This document shows positions 60,099-64,000 of a stretch of 64,000 nucleotides of DNA, piece after piece (the first letter of the stretch is position 1; each line of letters begins with the position of its first letter). Origin of the DNA: Chimaeribacter californicus (lineage in GTDB: Bacteria; Pseudomonadota; Gammaproteobacteria; Enterobacterales; Enterobacteriaceae); contig NZ_PJZF01000004.1 in NCBI RefSeq assembly GCF_002858675.1, positions 241,960-305,959 of the forward strand, written 5' to 3'. The notes beneath the pieces were generated by a model. It was not told where the DNA came from and searched no databases. It saw only the letters and a program-made list of their open reading frames with translations. Position numbers and translations under genes: made by a program.

Positions 60099-61118
60099 AT
60101 GATCGTTCTTTCGAACGTGTCGAAAATATTTAATGGCGATAAGCAGCCTATTGTGGCGGTGGATAACGTCAGCCTGAGCGTCGAGCGTGGGCAGATTTAC
60201 GGCATTATTGGCTACAGCGGCGCGGGGAAAAGTACCCTGATCCGCCTGCTGAATGGGCTGGAAAAGCCGACCTCCGGCGTGGTGAACGTCGCCGGGCAGG
60301 ATATCGCCCAGGCCAGCGGAGAACAGTTACGCCGTGCCCGCCTGAAGATCAGCATGGTGTTCCAGCACTTCAACCTGCTCTGGTCGCGAACCGTCAGTGA
60401 AAACATCGCCTTTTCCATGCAGATCGCCGGCACGCCGAAAGCGGCCATCCAGCAGCGGGTCACAGAGCTGGTGGCGCTGGTGGGCCTGCAGGGGCGGGAG
60501 AATGCCTATCCCTCGCAGCTCTCCGGCGGCCAGAAACAGCGCGTCGGCATTGCCCGTGCGCTCGCCAATAACCCCGATGTGCTGCTGTGTGACGAAGCCA
60601 CCTCGGCGCTTGACCCGCAAACCACCGACGCCATCCTCGAGCTGCTGCTGGACATCAACCGCAAGCTCAACCTGACCATTGTGCTGATCACCCATGAGAT
60701 GCATGTGGTGCGCAAAATCTGCCACCGCGTCGCGGTGATGGAAAATGGCCGGGTGGTGGAAGAGGGCGAGGTGATCCAGGTGTTTACCCACCCGCAACAG
60801 CCGATTACCCGCCAGTTTGTTAACCAGGTCAACCAATACCAGCAGACGGAAGAAGCCTTCAACCCGCAACTGGTGAAATCCCTGGGCGGCACCGTCCTGA
60901 AACTGACCTTTACCGGCACCAACGCCCACCAGCCGGTCGTCACAGAGCTGGCGCTGCGCTACCAGCTGCCGTTCAGCATTTTGCACGGCAAGATGACCCA
61001 GACCGCCAACGGCGCGTTCGGCGAACTCTGGCTGCACCTCAATGCCGCCCCAGACCTGCTGGAGAAAATTTTGCACGACCTGCAACACCATGACATCACC
61101 ACCGAGGTAGTCCAATGA
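60099..61118 (+). CDS. metN: Methionine-type ABC ATPase (MetN-like)
   Basis: This 339-residue ATPase starts at ATG 60099, with AAGGAACC upstream; a longer frame adds an unlikely 33 residues. Walker A is GYSGAGKSTLIR, the Q-loop MVFQHFNLLWSRTV, the signature LSGGQKQRVGIARAL and Walker B VLLCDEATSALDP, all typical of MetN. The C-terminal NIL domain, which binds methionine and regulates transport, is present (FTGTNAHQPVVTELALRYQL). No MetJ-type box (AGACGTCT repeats) was seen upstream, so control differs from the standard metNIQ. Confidence 0.92.
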   Translation: MIVLSNVSKIFNGDKQPIVAVDNVSLSVERGQIYGIIGYSGAGKSTLIRLLNGLEKPTSGVVNVAGQDIAQASGEQLRRARLKISMVFQHFNLLWSRTVSENIAFSMQIAGTPKAAIQQRVTELVALVGLQGRENAYPSQLSGGQKQRVGIARALANNPDVLLCDEATSALDPQTTDAILELLLDINRKLNLTIVLITHEMHVVRKICHRVAVMENGRVVEEGEVIQVFTHPQQPITRQFVNQVNQYQQTEEAFNPQLVKSLGGTVLKLTFTGTNAHQPVVTELALRYQLPFSILHGKMTQTANGAFGELWLHLNAAPDLLEKILHDLQHHDITTEVVQ

Positions 61119-61783
61119 TCGCATCCCTTTTCCCGCACCTGAAACTGGATCAGCTCTGGGCTGCCACCCTGGAAACGCTCTACATGACCTCGCTCTCCGG
61201 CATCGCGACCTTTGTGCTGGGCATCGCGCTGGGTCTGGCGCTGTTTTTAACCGCGCGCGGCGGCCTGTTCCAGAATAAGCCGCTCTACTCGGTGATTTCG
61301 GTGGTGGTGAACGTGTTCCGCTCCATTCCGTTCATCATTTTGATTGTGTTGCTGATCCCGTTCACCAAAACGCTGATCGGCACCATCTTGGGCGCGAATG
61401 CTGCCCTGCCGGCGCTGATTGTCGGCGCGGCCCCGTTCTATGCCCGGCTGGTGGAAATCGGCCTGCGTGAAGTGGACAAAGGGGTGATTGAGGCGTCGCG
61501 CTCGATGGGCGCACGCGTCAGCACCCTGATTTTCCGCGTGCTGCTGCCGGAGTCCTCCCCGGCGCTGGTCTCCGGCATCACCGTGACGCTGATCGCCCTG
61601 GTCAGCTACAGCGCGATGGCCGGGGTGATTGGCGCAGGCGGCCTCGGCAACCTCGCGTATCTGGAAGGATTCCAGCGTAACCATAACGACGTCACCCTGG
61701 TGGCGACCGTAATGATTCTGATCATTGTGTTCATCATTCAGTTGGTGGGCGACGTGATCACCTCCCTGCTCGATAAACGTTAA
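61115..61783 (+). CDS. metI: Methionine-type ABC permease (MetI-like)
   Basis: This 222-residue permease has five helices. It shows the family start LWAATLETLYMTSLSGIATFVLG, the segment NVFRSIPFIILIVLLIPFT and the EAA loop DKGVIEASRSMGARVSTLIF. AMAGVIGAGGLGNLAYLEGF matches MetI proteins closely. It overlaps the ATPase gene by 4 bases. Length is near the usual 217. Confidence 0.94.
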   Translation: MIASLFPHLKLDQLWAATLETLYMTSLSGIATFVLGIALGLALFLTARGGLFQNKPLYSVISVVVNVFRSIPFIILIVLLIPFTKTLIGTILGANAALPALIVGAAPFYARLVEIGLREVDKGVIEASRSMGARVSTLIFRVLLPESSPALVSGITVTLIALVSYSAMAGVIGAGGLGNLAYLEGFQRNHNDVTLVATVMILIIVFIIQLVGDVITSLLDKR

Positions 61784-61799
61784 CAGACGGATAATAACC

Positions 61800-62612
61800 A
61801 TGAAAAAAGCACTGACACTGTTGGCTGCGGCCACGCTCTCCGCCCTGAGCCTCTCCGCATGGGCAGACACCCTGACCGTGGGCGCGTCCAACGTGCCGCA
61901 CGCCGAGATCCTGGAACAGGCCAAACCGATTCTGGCGAAACAGGGCATCGACCTGGAGATTAAACCCTTCCAGGACTACATCCTGCCGAACACCGCGCTG
62001 GCAAGCCATGACATCGACGCCAACTATTTCCAGCATGTGCCGTACCTAAACAGCGTGCTGAAAGACCACGCCGGCGACAAAGACTATGATTTCGTCAGCG
62101 CGGGCGCGATCCACATTGAGCCTATCGGCATCTACTCGAAAAAATACAAAAGCCTGAAAGACCTGCCGAACAAAGGCAAAGTCATCATGCGTGACGCGGT
62201 GGCGGAAGAGGGGCGTATCCTCTCTATTTTCGAGCGTGAAGGCGTGATCAAACTGAAGCCGGGCGTCAGCAAAACCGACGCACGCATCAGCGACATCGTG
62301 GAAAACCCGAAAAACCTGCAATTCCTGCCGAACGTAGAAGGCTCCCTGCTGCCGCAGATGTACAACAATGACGAAGGCGATGCGGTCGTTATCAACGCCA
62401 ACTATGCGATTGACGCCGGTCTCGATCCGGTGAAAGACCCGATTGCGGTCGAAAGCGGCGAGAACAACCCATATGCCAACATCATCACTGTACATCGCGG
62501 TGACGAGAACAAACCGGACATCAAAGCGCTGGTGACCGTGCTGCACTCCAAACCGATTCAGGACTGGATCCGCACCAAATACAAAGGCGCAGTAATCCCG
62601 GTTAATAACTGA
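61800..62612 (+). CDS. metQ: Methionine-type binding protein (MetQ/NlpA-like), without lipobox
   Basis: This 270-residue binding protein has the signal MKKALTLLAAATLSALSLSA ending WAD, with no cysteine at the cleavage site. E. coli MetQ is a lipoprotein, so this one is probably free in the periplasm. The ligand domain starts TLTVGASNVPHAEILEQAKP and contains NYFQHVPYLNSVLKDH and the MetQ block MYNNDEGDAVVINANYAID. It could carry methionine derivatives or another amino acid. It completes a metNIQ-type operon and ends at a strong two-way terminator. Confidence 0.92.
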   Translation: MKKALTLLAAATLSALSLSAWADTLTVGASNVPHAEILEQAKPILAKQGIDLEIKPFQDYILPNTALASHDIDANYFQHVPYLNSVLKDHAGDKDYDFVSAGAIHIEPIGIYSKKYKSLKDLPNKGKVIMRDAVAEEGRILSIFEREGVIKLKPGVSKTDARISDIVENPKNLQFLPNVEGSLLPQMYNNDEGDAVVINANYAIDAGLDPVKDPIAVESGENNPYANIITVHRGDENKPDIKALVTVLHSKPIQDWIRTKYKGAVIPVNN

Positions 62613-62629
62613 TTACCGCTCTGATGTAC

Positions 62630-62662
62630 AAAAAAACCCGGGCCTGGTGCCCGGGTTTTTTT
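62630..62662. terminator. Bidirectional terminator
   Basis: CCCGGGC (62637-62643) and GCCCGGG (62649-62655) enclose a 5-base loop, with T7 on the plus strand and at least six A residues before the stem, giving T-runs both ways between converging genes. Confidence 0.92.
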
Positions 62663-62671
62663 ATGGTGGGG

Positions 62672-63082
62672 TTATTTCAACAGGCGCTTCATGGAGGGTG
62701 AGGGGTGGAAAATGAAGTCCAGCCGCTCATAAAAGGGGATAGCCTCCTGCCGCGCGTCCAGGAACAGGGCCGTCATCTTTCTGGCGCGTGCCTCGGCATC
62801 GGCAAACGCAATCAACGCCCGCCCTGTCCCGCTGTGGCGGCACGACTCGGTGACGATCAGGTCATCAATGTGCAGATGTGCACCGCGTGCCAGCGTATGC
62901 ACCGGGCGCATGCCCATCACGCCCACCAGTTTTCCGTCTTCAAAGGCGCCCACCAGCTGGTAGCCGCTGTAACTCTGGCGCTCTACACGCCGGAGAAACT
63001 CCTCTTCATCCAGATCACGGAGCTCCGCAATCACCGGGAAAGCACTGCGCCACTCAGCCGGTTGTAAATGCCTGATCATCAT
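62672..63082 (-). CDS. GNAT-family N-acetyltransferase
   Basis: This 136-residue acetyltransferase consists of a single GNAT domain. The acetyl-CoA site region is DDLIVTESCRHSGTGRALIAFADAEAR, and the closing part is ALFLDARQEAIPFYERLDFIF. The N-terminus (MMIRHLQPAEWRSAFPVIAEL) is typical of small-molecule acetyltransferases. Substrate unknown. It stands alone, opposite to the TetR-family gene, with which it shares a 236-base upstream region. Confidence 0.88.
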   Translation of the reverse strand: MMIRHLQPAEWRSAFPVIAELRDLDEEEFLRRVERQSYSGYQLVGAFEDGKLVGVMGMRPVHTLARGAHLHIDDLIVTESCRHSGTGRALIAFADAEARARKMTALFLDARQEAIPFYERLDFIFHPSPSMKRLLK

Positions 63083-63283
63083 TCTGCCTCTCGCATGTTA
63101 TGGGTATGCTAAAGAGATATCACAACCTGCGCCCATGCACAGCGATAATCTGTTTACACCATAAAAAAAACAGGAAAGGCAGGGGGAGAGCGTATTGTTA
63201 ACGTTTACAAAAGGTTATATTGCCCCTGTCACGCGCAAACAGCTGCATGGCGCAGAGTCATCAGAAATAGAGCAAGAATTTTG

Positions 63284-63298
63284 TAGACGACTGGTCTA
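63284..63298. promoter_or_regulatory. TetR-family operator TAGAC-N5-GTCTA
   Basis: TAGAC (63284-63288) and GTCTA (63294-63298) form a perfect inverted repeat centred about 28 bases before the regulator ATG. It has the form of the NemR box of E. coli and suggests autorepression. Confidence 0.6.
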
Positions 63299-63318
63299 AT
63301 TAAGTCTAAGGTTAACCC

Positions 63319-64000
63319 ATGAATAAGACAACAGCACACAAAACAGCCGGCACCCAACAGCGGATCCTCGATACCGGAAACCGCATTATGGCCGCCAAAG
63401 GGTTTTCAGCCGTCGGGCTGAATGAAATCCTGACCGCGGCGTCGGTGCCCAAAGGCTCGTTTTATAACTACTTCAGCTCCAAAGAAGCGTTTGGCGAAGC
63501 GCTGCTGAATCACTATTTTGATGAGTATCTCGCTGAGATGACCGCGCTGTTTGCCCGGCAGGATCTTACGGCCGCCCAAAGACTGATGGCTTATTTCCAG
63601 CAGTGGCGGGACAACCAGTCGTTCGAAGCGTGCCAGGGTAAGTGCCTGGCGGTGAAGCTCGGGGCAGAAGTGGCTGACTTGTCAGAAGCAATGCGCACCT
63701 CGCTGCGGCGCGGCACTGAAGCCATCACCCGGCAGATGGCCGGGGTGATCAACGCGGGCCTCGCCGATGGATCGCTTCATGTGCAGAACCCGGACGAAAC
63801 GGCCCAAAGCCTCTACCAGCTCTGGCTGGGGGCGAGCGTGATGGTCAAAATTTCACGCAATACGCAGCCGTTTGATGCGGCGATGGCCGCCACCCGACAG
63901 TCCAACAATCGGGTGTTCGCCGCCTCTATCCCGATCACCGTGATTGCACCGCTCTATACCGCCTGGCTGGGCGCGCCCGCCACCGGCAAAATTGAAGTGT
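63319..64000 (+). CDS. TetR-family regulator, NemR-like, runs off the window
   Basis: From ATG 63319 at least 227 codons are open to the window edge. The helix-turn-helix is classic (MAAKGFSAVGLNEILTAASV, then PKGSFYNYFSSKEAFGEAL), and the ligand domain resembles NemR (CLAVKLGAEVADLSEAMR, then YQLWLGASVMVKISRN). NemR-type proteins end near residue 195-200, at about the MAATRQ segment. Here the frame goes on without stop (SNNRVFAASIPITVIAPLYT), so the gene may be fused, frame-changed or simply longer. A NemR-type operator precedes it. NemR relatives sense reactive electrophiles. Confidence 0.88.
   Translation, partial: MNKTTAHKTAGTQQRILDTGNRIMAAKGFSAVGLNEILTAASVPKGSFYNYFSSKEAFGEALLNHYFDEYLAEMTALFARQDLTAAQRLMAYFQQWRDNQSFEACQGKCLAVKLGAEVADLSEAMRTSLRRGTEAITRQMAGVINAGLADGSLHVQNPDETAQSLYQLWLGASVMVKISRNTQPFDAAMAATRQSNNRVFAASIPITVIAPLYTAWLGAPATGKIEV

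Overview
This is a GC-rich stretch of chromosome from a member of the Enterobacterales. The evidence is a chaperone-usher fimbrial operon, sitABCD with mntR, the yciE/katN/yciF stress cluster, a cytochrome bd oxidase, metNIQ paralogues and enterobacterial-style Fur, MntR and sigma54 sites. A Serratia/Klebsiella/Pantoea-like host fits, but the genus cannot be fixed from the sequence alone. No rRNA, tRNA or CRISPR array was seen.

Layout. 1-1.2 kb: end of a polar amino-acid ABC importer. 1.3-6.9 kb: five-gene fimbrial operon (minus strand) with an AT-rich adhesin. 7.3-9.2 kb: a patch of small accessory genes holding an orphan YefM-type antitoxin that keeps its operator, a shortened VapB-type antitoxin, an unknown gene behind a nested inverted repeat, and a probable gene remnant. 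9.4-10.6 kb: MFS exporter. 11.1-25.6 kb: a large plus-strand operon of aldehyde dehydrogenase, HAD hydrolase, two FAD amine oxidases, a complete peptide-type ABC importer, an acetyltransferase, a 2-hydroxyacid dehydrogenase and a class III aminotransferase. It follows a sigma54-type promoter with two upstream GGTGCACA boxes, which suggests nitrogen-controlled uptake and breakdown of an amino compound. An intact TnpB-only IS200/IS605-type element (17.2-18.5 kb) sits exactly at the stop codon of the first permease gene, and its empty site can be rebuilt. An Lrp/AsnC regulator follows.

26.4-29.6 kb: Fur-box-preceded siderophore-type binding protein and TonB receptor. 29.8-34.8 kb: dipeptide/nickel-type ABC operon (minus). 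35-38.3 kb: a CHASE4-GGDEF-EAL protein, a small hydrolase and a 47-residue protein. 38.3-41.6 kb: a second receptor and binding-protein pair, divergent. 41.6-45.3 kb: low-GC accessory patch with a tyrosine recombinase and four unknown genes. 45.6-48.3 kb: cyanide-insensitive type bd oxidase followed by a 48-residue membrane protein. 48.6-53.1 kb: stress cluster (YciE-like, manganese catalase, YciF, zinc alcohol dehydrogenase, SRPBCC protein). 53.6-55.5 kb: AT-rich MFS gene and a PssA-like gene broken by one in-frame TGA. 55.5-59.6 kb: sitDCBA and mntR with an MntR box between them. 60.1-62.6 kb: metNIQ-like importer. 62.7-64 kb: GNAT acetyltransferase and a TetR-family regulator running off the edge.

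The most interesting items are the TnpB insertion with its rebuilt target, the sigma54-type catabolic operon it sits in, the small membrane protein beside the bd oxidase, the broken PssA-like gene beside an AT-rich transporter, and the toxin-antitoxin remnants at 7-9 kb.
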